Assembly: GCF_001039355.2 (NCBI RefSeq)
Contig: NW_019775731.1
Location: forward strand, 145,456 to 209,455
Reading direction: 5' to 3'
DNA: 64,000 nt
Source: Lingula anatina
Lineage: Eukaryota; Brachiopoda; Lingulata; Lingulida; Lingulidae
The position numbers were made by a program, and so were the translations under genes. Positions 20,624-32,690 of this stretch are shown here, one piece after another; the stretch's first letter is position 1; each line of letters opens with the position of its first letter. The notes beneath the pieces are model-generated. The model was given only the letters and a program-made list of their open reading frames with translations, was not told the origin of the DNA and did no database searches.

Positions 20624-23600
20624 GGTCAAATTGATATTTATACTAGAACATGGCTTTGTTTTTCTAAAATGCAAATGATAATTACATTGTCCATGACCAT
20701 GACTAAATATGAATTCATGCTTTTGCCATTTTGAAGTCTGACCTAAATATTTAAGTAACCTTTACATATTAAATAACTGTTTAAGTTGAACTGTGCTAAG
20801 AATTTGTATGAACAAAGTGCAAGTTTGAAAATCAGCTTTATTACCTTAGATAAAAAAACATCAGCATTTTTTTAAATATGTATTTTTGCATTGTTTACTA
20901 CAAAACTGCCTCCCCCCACACAAATATATCACAATAAAGACTTTCCATGAGCATAACTTCTGAATCATTATTTTAGAGTCCTTAATATTATTGCTAGAAT
21001 TCTTTTACTTTATATACAAAATATATGTCTGTATATTTTTCAGCTTTGCTGTTTTGCTATTGTTGTGATGCAGTGAATGCTTTGATAACTAACTGCTGAC
21101 TTTTTGAAAATTGACTTTGGTTTTAAGTATTCAAAGTCAATCAATTGAAGCTCAGCATAGATTGAAATATGTATTTTCTAACTGCACTTTTAATATTAAA
21201 TCTGTGTGTATCAATATTTATGCCAGGAGTGATTAACACCATATTGTAGTCATCCTACCATTCCCATTGCACTCTCTAAAGAACCATTTCCTTTATGAAA
21301 TATTTACCAACAATTAACTATATATCATGAGTAGGGCTTTTAAACCTCATCCAGAAGTTCTTTTTTTATAAATTCTCATATCACAGTTAGGTTTTATCTT
21401 GAATATTCTCTTCTTTTGGGCCATATTTGCCTTATTACATTTAATTCTCTCCTTTATGTCCTCACAAGATGGCTTTATGGTGTAACACATGTGACAGCTT
21501 TGATGCACTCACTTTTGTGTTTTGTGACCACAGTTTTTGATACACTTGTTCAGTTTAAAAATATTTTATATTTCTGGAAATTGAGATAAGGTTGCATTGA
21601 TTTAGTGTATCAAACCATACACCCAAACCTTTTTCTGTTCTAAATATTAGAAATTTAAGCAAAAGTTATGCTTCCTGCATTTTTACATGATTCAAACTAC
21701 CTCTCACTATTCTGATATGTCCCTCTTTTTATTTTCAGTAAAAAGGTGTTTGTGACAGTATATCGCCAATACTGCCACCTGGTGGAGAGTCTTTCCCAGC
21801 ATATTGTAGACTTCCATAATAATGTTCTTGTATCTGGACTCCTGCATGATGCAGAGAGCCATCATTTTGCTGATGGCAAAGAATTTTATGAGGTAAGTGT
21901 TTTTTGTTTACTTAATTAATACAAATCTGAAAAGAAAATAATGGAATCATCTAAAAGTTATTGCAGCATTTGAGAATTTAAATGCCAGTTCATGTTTACC
22001 AGGGTTTCTGGAAAATATCATTACAATTTACAATTACCAGCACTACCAAGACCAGGTGTTAAACATATTACATTGTTTTCTGCTTAATAAAAAAGTGTTC
22101 ATTTCCAGGATGAAAGGTGCTCTTTCTCCATCCAGATGTGGAACCTCCACATGCAACGCCTTCAGCAGGACCTGTGGTCAGTCTGTCCACCTAGACTGGC
22201 TCAAAACATTTACACCGCTGTCCTACAAGAATCTTTAGCCATCTTTGCCCTGAGGTACAGCCGGATTAAACCATCATACAGAAGGACAAAACAATTTAGG
22301 TGAGATGGTGCATTATGGGAGCTGCAATGTGGTATTTGGCTTTTTTTTAGAGTCACATGGTTTCAGAGCTTCTTTTTCAGCATTTTTATAATTTAATGTG
22401 TATTTTTTCTACTTTATAGCTTCCTTTTTGTCATATTTATGTACACATTGGTGAAATACATTTCCAGAAATTCTTCTGAATTCATTCATAGACATCAGCA
22501 GTGAATAGCACACGAACGAAACGTAGTGCCTCGATATGAAACCAGACAACTTTTGTGTTTTTAATCTCCAAATACGAAAAAAAAATCAATTAAGCTAATA
22601 AATAGGCTAACGTTAAGAACGTATTATATCGTTTGTTTTATATTAATAATTATTTAAGATCATAATAATAAACAAGTCGCATTTCGATGTACTCCATGCT
22701 ATAACCTTTATATAAAAATAGCAATTTTTACGAGATTACAAATTGTATCGCATTGTTTGGTTCCATTGCCTCGCTTTCAAAAATTAGAACAGGCGCTCCA
22801 AAATCGTAAAACGAAGTTAAAAATTTTATATTGGCCGAGTTCCCCCACTGTTAAGAATATCCTCGCAGCATTATCTGCAGTTAACCTTCCTACGATTTTC
22901 AATGTATTTTGCAATATAATTTACAATCCTCCAGATGAAGAATTTTATTAATCAAGAGTGGGGGAGGTGTGAAAATCCCCACTGGGGCCACATATAACAC
23001 TATAAATACAATGGGAATCCCCTTAAAATGAAGGTAAAATAAATGCTTTTCTAAGGAATTCAGACGGATTTACTTTTTACAACATAAAATCAATAGAACA
23101 TTTCTAATATAAACTTTCAAAAAGACACCAGAGAGCTAATGAAATAAAATCAACCAGACGGTAAACACCGGCAGGCTTTGTCAATTTCACCAACTTGTTC
23201 ATTTCAAACAGCGCACTTTTCGCACATGCGCAGTTGTTTGAAGCCTGTGCTGCGGTGAATAAGAAATGACAACACTTAAATAACTTGCAATGAGGAGCAA
23301 CCTGCTACATGTATATTTTAACTATAATTGTGTGATTTTCAAATTCTGCTGAAACTATAACTAATAATGTTGTTCATGATTTTGTTTTCTCACATTTAAG
23401 GAGTGACATAACTACCATCCTGTTGTGCACCTCCCAGCTGGTCATCCCGTCCTGTGACAGTGTGTCCAAGCTGGTGGATATATGTCCAGTTTACCAAAAC
23501 CTGTGGTCAATTCACAATCACTGCAGTACCTTGTTGTCCACTCTGGCCATTGTTACATCTCCACTGGACATCCTCTACAAGTAAGATTTTTTTTATTTCT

Positions 23601-26414
23601 TTGTTATATTTGTCCATATCTTGTCAGTGTTGCCCAGAGCTTCAGATTGTTGCTGAGGATCTCAAAGTGTGACTGGGACTGTTCCAACATTTTTATCAAA
23701 CAAGCATCATGAAGGAATACAAAATGAAATTTTGTTGAATTACCATGGATCATTGTGACAGTTGCTATTTAAGTTTGAAAATCTTTTTTATACACCTTTT
23801 ATTAAATTAAAAAAACAAGTGATATGACCATTTACTTGAAAGATATTCCATGTGATTGTCTTTGACATGGTTGTGTGTTTCATTATAGGTATATAGATTT
23901 AAATAATCTTTACTTCAATTTAATTTTTCATAATTCTTGACAGAATTTTCAAAAGAGGATTGCATGGCAAGAGGAAAAAGTCTGAGGCTAGAGCTTCATC
24001 AAGTTTGCCACAAGGCCACCCCTGCCAGTGGCTTGGATGGATACACCCAGGTGTTTTTAAGTCAGATTGGACAAGGTAAGGCGGCTGTTATATTGTTATT
24101 ATATTATACTGTTATATTGATTTGAGCTGTGGCTTCTTTTATGTTTTTCTCTAAAACTTTCGCATTAAGTTTTGGTAAGCCATATTTTCAATGTTGTAAG
24201 AAGTTTAATTTGTAAGTTAACATTTTAAAAATTCTCCTGGACTACTGATACTTGCTAGTTAGAACTTCAACTGCCTCAGCCTTGCTTTAAAAAAAACTAG
24301 CAGCATTTCCAATATTTTTTAATTCTTAATGCATCGCTTTATTCACAGAGCATTCTGCTATATTTTCTAGCTATGATGACATGCAGACCACCACTGCCCT
24401 GTACTTACAGCTGTCCTTACTAGCCAGTCAGCCAGAACCTGCATGGATGCTGCTTTTGCAGGTAATATATATAATATGAAACAAACAAAATTTTAGGGTT
24501 CTTGGTAACAGAAATGTGAATATGTTTCGTTAATGTGTTAGTTTATCCATTGACTGGTATGAATGCAGGTAGATTTATAGATGACAGTACTGATCACTGA
24601 ATAAAAGTACAAGTGCTTTACTACTGCTACTACTTATAGTATAATAATTATTATAACAATTATCATTGTTGTTGTTATTGTATTATTGTCATTGTTGTTG
24701 TTATTGTTATTATGATGATGATAAAAAGAAAATCTGCTTTGATAGTCATTACCCAGTTAACAAAACAATCATTGCTATTGCAGACTTTACTGATGAAGGA
24801 TGTGACTCTTCCTATCATGTTGTTAACCCACTATGCCACTAACAAGTTACCTGCTCAGACTCCCCCAGATGTCCAGCAGTGTGGTGGCATGGGGTGTTGT
24901 GAGAAGGGCTGCCCTCACCTCTGTGGTCAGCCTCAAAGCCTGTACCAGCCTTTCTTTGATGTGCTCGTGCGGTGTGATCATATCCCAGATGCTTTGGCCA
25001 ATGTCATCTTACCTATAATAGACAGGTATGATTTTTAGTCTTTGTTTTCACTGTAATTTTGATGTTACCTAAACTACCATCAGTAAACACCACAGGCCAG
25101 CACCACAGAAATTTGCAAGTTCTTGTGCTAAAGGGCTCTTTCCTACTGAAAACAGTTCTACATAGATTGTTCCAACTCTGTGGGGACTCTCATTGAATAC
25201 AATCAGATTAACAGATTAAATATATCCTAATAGTTATCATATTTCATTTACTGTTGGATATTGGTATTATGTTTAAATTTTTAGAAAGCATTTATTTAGG
25301 ACTTTGTGTTTGTATATACATATATTCATCTACTTGAACTAAAAAATAGAGGACAAGCAAATAATAACATTGTAAAAGTTAACACTATTTTTCTAGGACA
25401 AATGGCTGGAGTTTGTTTGCTGCTCAAGCCATTCCAGGCAAGACAGAGCTGGTGCCAGAATGGCTGTCCTGCCTTTTTGATCTTTTCAATCCTGTTGTGG
25501 AAAGGTAAGGTTTTTTTTAGCAGACTGGGATGGATCACAGGTGTATAACCAAGGAGAATGGGGAAAAGAGTATTTAACTTTTACAAACAGTTTTGATCTC
25601 ACTTTGTCATATTTTGGACATTGATATTTAGAATACTCTTCATCTTTCTCATTGTTGCAGTACGTCTTTGGAGTAGACCCACTGTTTGAGCAAAGTGTGT
25701 AGTCTACAATTGAGCAGAGTTTCATCAATATCATGTTCTTTTATTTAATATGCAAATTCTACATGACATACATGTGACATTGCATTGGATTACATTACAT
25801 TACATTATATTACATCACCCTATATTCTAGGATAATTGGACCTGCTGTGTGTCAGATCTTGAAGCGCCAGTCTGTCAGTGCTAACATTCCGCCATTGTCA
25901 GCCATGTTGGAAGAGCTCCCATGTGGCTGCGATCTCATCAACCACCCGAATAAGGTCAAAGAGATGGATGCAAATGAGGAACTACTGGGCATAGCATTGT
26001 CTCAGGTCTTACAGGCCCTTGGTGAGGAGATATATGCAATCCCACAAGCTGTAGGGGTGTTCTTCAATATGCTTCAGTCCAGGCTGCAGGAAAAGGGGAT
26101 TGAAAGTGCACAGGATACTGCAGGTTTACAGGTATTGTATTTGCGGACGCATATTAAATACCCCACTTCTTTCAATATTTGAACTTGTTTCCCTGCACTT
26201 AGTAATTTCAAATATTTATTTTAAATAATTATAATTTATGAATTATTATAATTATTTATTCTTTATGTGCAAAAATATATTTTACTTACCTAATTCATTT
26301 TTATAGAAAATTATTTTGAAGTTAATTTCATCTGCAACATTTCACATCTCTGTAATTGTTGTTATAGTCATCTTCACTAACTTAACACAGCAACTAAAAT
26401 TTACTATTTATATT

Positions 26415-26450
<36 letters not shown>

Positions 26451-28627
26451 CAGCTGCTGGCCAGTTGTCTTCGATACAAACTGTTAGACAGTTCCTTTAT
26501 AGAGAGCCTTACAGGGATGCATATCAGGGTAACTGAGAAGGAACTCTTCATTAATCTGGGAGAAACTCTCTTTCAAATTCTTACTGATTCAGGTACACAT
26601 TTTTCTTCAGTGTTTTTGTTCATAATTGCAAAGAATGACTATAAAATACTATCTATGATAATATTTTCTTAGTAGTAGTAAAGTACTTTTATTCAAGAAA
26701 GGAAGTTACTTGTAGTTAAATAATTAACATTTTTTCCAGCTGATATTTTTATAACCAAAGATTTATTCTGAATAAAAGTTTAATAGAAACTGAAATTATA
26801 GACTTGAAAACTGCATAGTTTTTGATGTAGTAATTTCAATTGATGCTTGCAGTTGTAATGGTTTTACATGTACTTTATATTCCAGTGAAGAAAGGCAGCT
26901 CTACACCCAGAATCTGCAAACGCTACTTAAAGCAGCATCGAGCATGGGTGCAGGAACAAGTGAAGCAGATCAAAGCATATTTTCTCTGCCATGAGTAAGG
27001 ATTTTCTCATTCTAAAAACTTCACTCCACCAACGAACAAGCTACAATTGATTATACGAAAAGTCCTTGTGTGTAAAAGAAAATAGCATGTCATTTTAGAA
27101 TGTTAAAACTATGTTTGAAGGATAAAACTGACTGTATACATGCATTTCACGAAAGCAAAAGGAATACAGGAAGACACCTTCTCTTCAGTCTTTTTTTATT
27201 AGATTTTGAAACACAGACAAAATATTTCTGATTTCAGTATATTCAGTGTAGAGGAGGGTAACCTTATGGAGGGGGCACCTTCAGAGTTTACCCACTGCCT
27301 GATGACAGCATATGCCAGTAATGTGATGAACTCTAGCACAGGTTGGTAGCTTGGAATTCTCCTGGATCTGCGTTTTATGTCTAATGGTTGTCTTTAACTT
27401 TACTTCAACACGAGACACTGGACATTGTGGTAACCACCATCAGACGAGTAAATCAATGATATTAGAACTAATCATTATATGAGAAAAAATTGAAACACGA
27501 TAACCAAACCAATTACTGAAAGTAGTGGGTTAAATCAAAGGTGCCAATGAAGCTGGAAGCTTTAATTAACAAATGTTAGAAACAAAGGCATCAATTTTAA
27601 GTGCAGTTGTCATGGACAGTTATCAGCAAATTACAGGGTTAATATATATACAAATCAGTTCAAACAGATCTCATTTTGAACGAGAATTCAATATAAAATG
27701 TTATTGTTTTGTTCATTTGCCCAAAGCAGATGATGTGTTACTACTTACAGTGCCTTTTTTCTCCCGTTTAGGAATGAAATCTCTGAACCAGATTTACAAC
27801 TTTGTTTTGAACAATAAAGACTGGATTGTGGCCCAGCTTGACATTCCACTCCTCATCCCAGCACTAGAGCCACCTTGTGGTCATGAATTTAAGTTTGATT
27901 TCCAAACACCATGTGTCAAGGAATATAATCCTTTGGAACAATTCCAGAAGATAGGACTTTTTTCATTTGACCATGTAAGTTATATTATCGCATATATTTT
28001 ATGAATTGTTTTTTTACCTGGACCTTATACCCATTTTGCATGTATGATGGGTCCGAACCTGGACTGATCATCAAATAATAAAAAGTGCAGTACATGTATA
28101 TTGGACCCAGTTGTCTTGAGCCTTCCTATTTTCAGTTGTGCTTGTATGTGTACATAAATAGAATGCCTTGCCCCTTTTTAAAGAACAATTCATCCCTTAA
28201 CACTCAAAGTGCAAGGTCAAGGAATACATGTTACCATTTGTTTGGCTGTACAAATGTGGGTATTTTTTAAACTTGCGTGAGTGATGGTTAACAAGTATTA
28301 ACATCTTGTTGAAAATACCTTTAGAATTGTTGATTTTGCTGTTTGGAATGTTAATTGGCTCTTAGAAATAGGACAATTCAAAGTAATTATTGCCAGCCTA
28401 TTAAACCATGCCTTTTCCTTTTTCTATTGTAGAATTACATCACTGAATTCGCTTTCAACTGGACAGAGTTACTGAAAAGTGACCTGGGTCTCAGTGAGCT
28501 TGGCTTCAAGACTCTTCTCTACCACAGACATGACATGCAAGATGGGGCATATTTGGAACAGGGAGAAAAGAAACCTGTTCAAGCCCTGAAAGCTAAATTT
28601 GATGTTGAACCAGCAGAGTTGGTTTGA
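15372..28627 (+). CDS. KIAA0825: KIAA0825 homologue (uncharacterised conserved protein)
   Basis: Twenty-two exons: 15372-15505, 15840-16011, 16395-16724, 16966-17569, 17968-18075, 18328-18560, 18847-18990, 19295-19419, 20208-20249, 21739-21892, 22109-22299, 23401-23580, 23944-24075, 24371-24461, 24784-25025, 25397-25504, 25831-26131, 26454-26592, 26886-26994, 27238-27341, 27772-27974, 28433-28627. All phases close, giving 1,346 residues (human about 1,275). Matches to KIAA0825 include an N-terminal SDIDLQLQENA stretch, LWNDIKIRLKKFF, and a C-terminal GLSELGFKTLL. The family is mostly alpha-helical, carries a domain of unknown function, and is linked to human postaxial polydactyly; its biochemical role is not established. 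The start ATG (ACCATGG) has a better context than an in-frame ATG at 15324. Exon 15 carries an unusual Cys-rich loop. Confidence 0.8.
16781..16825. repeat. (CA)n microsatellite
   Basis: GCACACGC-type start running into a pure AC tract, in the intron after the KIAA0825 exon ending at 16724. Confidence 0.95.
19138..19232. repeat. Dispersed repeat, copy 1 (pair with 63056-63142)
   Basis: About 90 bp in the KIAA0825 intron 18991-19294, alignable to 63056-63142 in the same orientation. Shared words include CTATCAGCAGATTTCC and CCCATGCCATATT. Probably a fragment of an interspersed element; no ends or target duplication could be fixed. Confidence 0.85.
20423..20574. repeat. Two-copy tandem duplication, ~75 bp unit
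   Basis: Copy 1 is 20423-20491 and copy 2 about 20497-20574. Both contain the word ATAAATCTGACTGCTCCAG. Copy 2 has an extra insert that completes a perfect 9 bp inverted repeat (TACAGACAC ... GTGTCTGTA). Confidence 0.92.
20577..20621. repeat. (AT)n microsatellite
   Basis: About 22 AT units directly after the tandem duplication. Confidence 0.95.
22501..23261. other. CpG-rich patch inside a KIAA0825 intron, possible insertion
   Basis: Roughly 28 CpG in about 760 bp, whereas adjacent intron sequence has very few. GTGAATA occurs at both borders (22501-22507 and 23255-23261), as a target duplication would. It contains GCACATGCGCAG near the right end and a 64-codon open frame (22757-22951) that matches no family I know. 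No clear terminal inverted repeats. Confidence 0.5.
24618..24722. repeat. Imperfect ATT/GTT trinucleotide tract
   Basis: Interrupted TTG/TTA/ATG triplets over about 100 bp in the KIAA0825 intron before the exon at 24784. Confidence 0.75.
25789..25815. repeat. (ATTAC)n short tandem repeat
   Basis: About five ATTAC units, just upstream of the acceptor of the exon at 25831. Confidence 0.85.
26422..26446. repeat. (AT)n microsatellite
   Basis: AT tract ending 7 bp before the acceptor of the KIAA0825 exon at 26454, so it replaces the usual polypyrimidine tract. Confidence 0.9.
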
Positions 28628-29380
28628 TAATGTGGTGCAATCAATATAAGTGTCTTCATTGTATTTACAGGACCTCTAATACATGTATTTGTATGTTCGT
28701 TGTCCCAATATTTATTTTTATATGTAGTATGTTAAAGTTGATAATCTCTCCCTTTTGTACTGCACAGTACTTGTGTATTGGGAATTAAAGTATTTTATAA
28801 TTAAATTAGGTAAATGTCATGTTAAAAGGGCATGAAATGGAGGCTTCATTATTCAACGGGTGTGTAGCAATACACAAATATGATTACTCACAGTTACACA
28901 AATAAGTTTTTGCTTCTTCATGATCTGTGATTGTTGTCTCATCCATACTTAGATTAAATGAGAAACATTTAGTTTTTGTAACTGCATGACAATCGGATTT
29001 GTAATTTCTGTCTTTGAATTTAGGTTTTTAATAAGGTTTTTCTTTTGTTATCATTTTCCTTTTTCTTTTGTGTAATCTATATTTATTCACCAATAACAGA
29101 ATTATTTCTAAGTTCCTTATTGTGCAGTGCTCTTATTGTCGAAAGTTCCTCTTCTCAAAACTTGAGAAAAATTAGGTTCTGAGGTAATCTTGATATCATC
29201 TTTATTAATTTTGAACAAAAACTGACTAGAGATTAACAAAACCTAATGTAGAATTTTCTTTTTGTTAATAACTAAATGATTTTTGAAAATATTGTACTGG
29301 CTTCTTCTAGTCTTTCAATATGTAAAAGTGCTTAAAAATCTCTAAAAAATAGAAACATGTATGTATGTGACAACAATAAT
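28628..29380. other. Tail-to-tail interval between KIAA0825 homologue and ETFBKMT
   Basis: 753 bp of 3' UTR and spacer. Plus strand: ATTAAA at 28784-28789 could end the KIAA0825 transcript. Minus strand: AATAAA at 29206-29201, 175 bp past the ETFBKMT stop, fits its poly(A) signal. No other gene seen. Confidence 0.65.
29201..29206 (-). promoter_or_regulatory. Candidate poly(A) signal of ETFBKMT
   Basis: Perfect AATAAA on the minus strand, 175 bp downstream of the stop codon. Confidence 0.6.
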
Positions 29381-31206
29381 TTATGGAATAAATTCCCATA
29401 CAAAACCAGAAGACAGTCCATAATTTTCTTCTTTGCATTCATCTGTTAAGTCATACTCAGCAATTAATCTTAATTTTGTCCTAATGGGATGGTCCAACAT
29501 GTAAATCCTGCAAGGATCCCCGACAAAAATCTTTGTATTCTGGCCTGCAAGCATGTCCATCCATTCCAGCACTCTGTCTGAAATGTCTTTGTCATAAAAC
29601 ATATCTCCCAGCAGAAGGAAGTCCCAATGTTTGGAGTGACCTATAAGGTTTTCTGTAGATATTTCAATGTTTGGATAAACTCCATTTAATTCTGCATTCA
29701 TCTGAATGGCAAGAGCTGCCACTAAAACGAGGAAAAAAAGTTAATTACCAAAGTGAATTTTTTATTGTTGTTCATAATGGTATCACATTGTGACATATGT
29801 ATGTAGAATTTAAGTGTTAAAACAGTAAGCTATTTGTGACATACTGTAAGAAATATTGTTTAATTTTTAAAAAGAAAATATTGAAGTGATATATAATAAT
29901 GTTTGGACATAAAAATCTGTTTCTTAAAAAAAAATTAAAGCACCATTGTACCAGGATCTATGTCATTTGCCAAAACCTGTTTTGCTCCCATCATGGCAGC
30001 AGCTATTGCACTGGCCCCACATCCACTGCCTATGTCAGCAACCACTTTATCCGCAACTTCTTTGCCATTGTCCAACAAGTACCTGTTATATAAAATACAT
30101 GTATAAAGATGAATACTGCAAAATGAGGACATGGAAGCACATGATGGCACTAGCTGCTAATGGGTGGGAAACCTTTTGGAACAACTTGAAAACCAGTATA
30201 CATGTGAAATGTAGTTATTCAAAGATTAGTTATAATATGCTATTTTTTGAAAATAAAATGTACATTCCTATGAATGAACCATAAAAAGCTTCTTTCACAA
30301 AATAAGGTAACCCCCTGCAAAAATGAATAAGATTTTTTAAGTAAAATGAAGTGTCCTAGCTATTTCCATTTATGTCGATATCTTCTATCAACAACCCCAA
30401 GTTACAGAGATACTGTAACTAGCTTCTTTTCTCAGCATGCCATTTCCTATACATAACTGGAAATCTCAGATACAGGCTGCTAACACTGGTTATTTCTGAA
30501 ACTACTACTAGGGCTGCAAACAGTTAAATATATTTACCTGGTCAAAGCTTGCCCCCCTGGCCAGTAGAATGCCCAGTAAGGGTCACTGAAAATGCAGTCC
30601 GCTATGCCTGTATACCACAGAGGACACGTGGGAGTAATTAGATGTAACTGAAGTTCTGGAGTCAGGTGGTTTGTAGTGACCTCGGTATGTTTTTTGATCA
30701 ACTCCCTATAGTCCAAAGACCTGCTTGCATTATGGTTTTGTTGTGTGCAGCACTGGTATGTTCTAAAATAAATAAGACATTTTTTATTATTGCACCATTT
30801 AAAAAATCCATACATTACCACAGCAGTGAAACCATCTATTTAACTTGATATAAAAAGATGCAAAAATTAAGTTTTCAATAATTCTAAACATCAGCACATT
30901 TTTTTACATACCAAGGAGAACAGAGGCTGAATAACACCATCGGATGTAATATCAATTAACATTCTATTAATAAAATACACAATGTCCATCTGTATACTGT
31001 AAATGTATGCTTGGTGTTTATACATGTAGATCGACAACATGTCAATGTAAAAAATTCATAATGAAAATGGACAATGAAAGACTAGGCCAGAGACAGGATA
31101 AAATAGACCTGCACTTTCTTTAGACATACCCTGATCTTTTTCTCTTGGCAACTTCTGACAGTGGAGACTTGGAGAAAATTTTTATTCTTCTTGTTAAATT
31201 CATCAT
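29381..31206 (-). CDS. ETFBKMT: ETFBKMT (METTL20), mitochondrial ETF-beta lysine methyltransferase
   Basis: Four exons on the minus strand: 31206-31130, 30762-30538, 30082-29952, 29721-29381. Phases close, giving 257 residues (human 262). The enzyme transfers methyl groups from S-adenosylmethionine to lysines of the electron transfer flavoprotein beta subunit in mitochondria. The class I methyltransferase signature is clear: DPYWAFYWPGGQALTR, then the SAM-binding ADIGSGCGASAIAAAMMGAK, the acidic loop ANDIDP, and LLGDMFYD. The first ~25 residues (MMNLTRRIKIFSKSPLSEVA and onward) are basic and lack acidic residues except one Glu, as in a mitochondrial presequence. The start is the first of two adjacent ATGs. 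Shares a divergent promoter with the SWAP70/DEF6 homologue. Confidence 0.92.
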
Positions 31207-31756
31207 ACTGTCACTTCCATGGCGGGCTTTCTATAGAACAGAGACATAGATCTACTTACTAAAATGCATGTAGTAGTATATCATATAATAGCATGTAAAT
31301 AAAATCTTTTAAATGTCATTGCATGTTACATTTTCTGTAAATTGGAAGGTGATTAATTGTACGTTTTCATATAAGATTAATCACTAAAATTGGCAGAGAT
31401 TCTTTTGCACAGATTTCTTAACTAGTATCAGTAGTAAGTACAATGAATGTTACACTGTCAATGTACATGTACGCTGTACATGTAATTTGTAAATAACGTA
31501 CTGACTGCAGTATAGTTCGTTTCCAACAAACTGTCAGACAAGGATTTCATGCATGAGACTCTTAATTGGATTCTTCTCCCAGCTAGCTCAGTGAGGAAAC
31601 TACTATTATCGTGCAAACTGTCTCATTTTCAATAAAATCCTTACCCTGAAGGCCTAGGTCTGTGACAACTCGTGGTCCCACTGATTATACACTGTCGCCC
31701 GGAAGAAGGGGAATCCGTGACGTAGCAAGACCATGTGACCGTGGTATTTTATCAAC
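31207..31756. promoter_or_regulatory. Divergent promoter region of ETFBKMT (-) and SWAP70/DEF6 homologue (+)
   Basis: 550 bp between start codons. The last 60 bp before the SWAP70 start hold an ETS-type CCGGAAG (31699-31705), a CRE-like TGACGTA (31718-31724) and an E-box CATGTGAC (31732-31739). A minus-strand CTATAG acceptor near 31240 suggests a 5' UTR intron in ETFBKMT. No TATA box at a useful distance. Confidence 0.55.
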
Positions 31757-32623
31757 ATGGCGTTTGAAGAGAAGAGGAAGTGCATTTGGCATGCATTTAA
31801 CGCTCTAGACGAACACCAAAACGATGCTGTTCAAGTGTCACAATTAAAGGTATGGTTGGAATATGCCTTATGCAAAAGTTTAGAAAGTTTGGGATTGAAC
31901 TAAGAATCGAAAGTTACTTTTTGCACCACATTAATGAGATATGCTCCAGGTCACTGCATTGCTTTAAACTGTATCAACATCCTGGGAGTGCCAAGGGGAG
32001 ACGCAAAAATGTATTGCAATTTCAACAGTGGCATTTTAAAACACGTTTGTAGTGTGTAAAATAAGTTTATTTAATCCTTTTGTGAGTTACCCGTTATCTG
32101 TTTGGAAAACTGTAACTCGATCTATATTATGAATGAGGAAGTTTGCATACTCATGTATTCATGTAATCAGTATGTAATTTGAATTATGTCAAGCAGAAGT
32201 AATGTGCTCACTTCCTTGATTGAAGTTTATCTTGAGGGCAGTGATTCATATCAAGTGAAAAAAATAAACGGTAAAAATCACGACTAGTTGGAAAACGATT
32301 TTAAATTTACATGTTTACCCTTTATTAATTAGAGTTTTAAACTACACTTTTTGTAAAAACATCTCACATGTTACTGTTAGTATCCATGTACAGTAATGAT
32401 TCATGATGGGGGAGTTTGATTGTCATATCAGATTCTGATATGAAGCCAGGGTTGTGAATAAAACTCATTCACAAATTTAGGCATAACGGTGATTTAAGAT
32501 GTCTCATGTCTTGTTAAACATGAACACATGCACATGTTTACACAAAACTGTCTGATGCAAACTGCATTATTTATTTAAATTGTGATTTAATTTTATTATT
32601 TTCCTAATTTTTGGTCAATAAAT

Positions 32624-32690
<67 letters not shown>

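Larger units (their letters stand above)
20250..21738 (+). other. Long KIAA0825 intron
   Basis: 1.5 kb, very AT-rich. It contains a local tandem duplication (20423-20574) and an (AT)n tract, then about 1.1 kb with nothing recognised. Confidence 0.7.
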
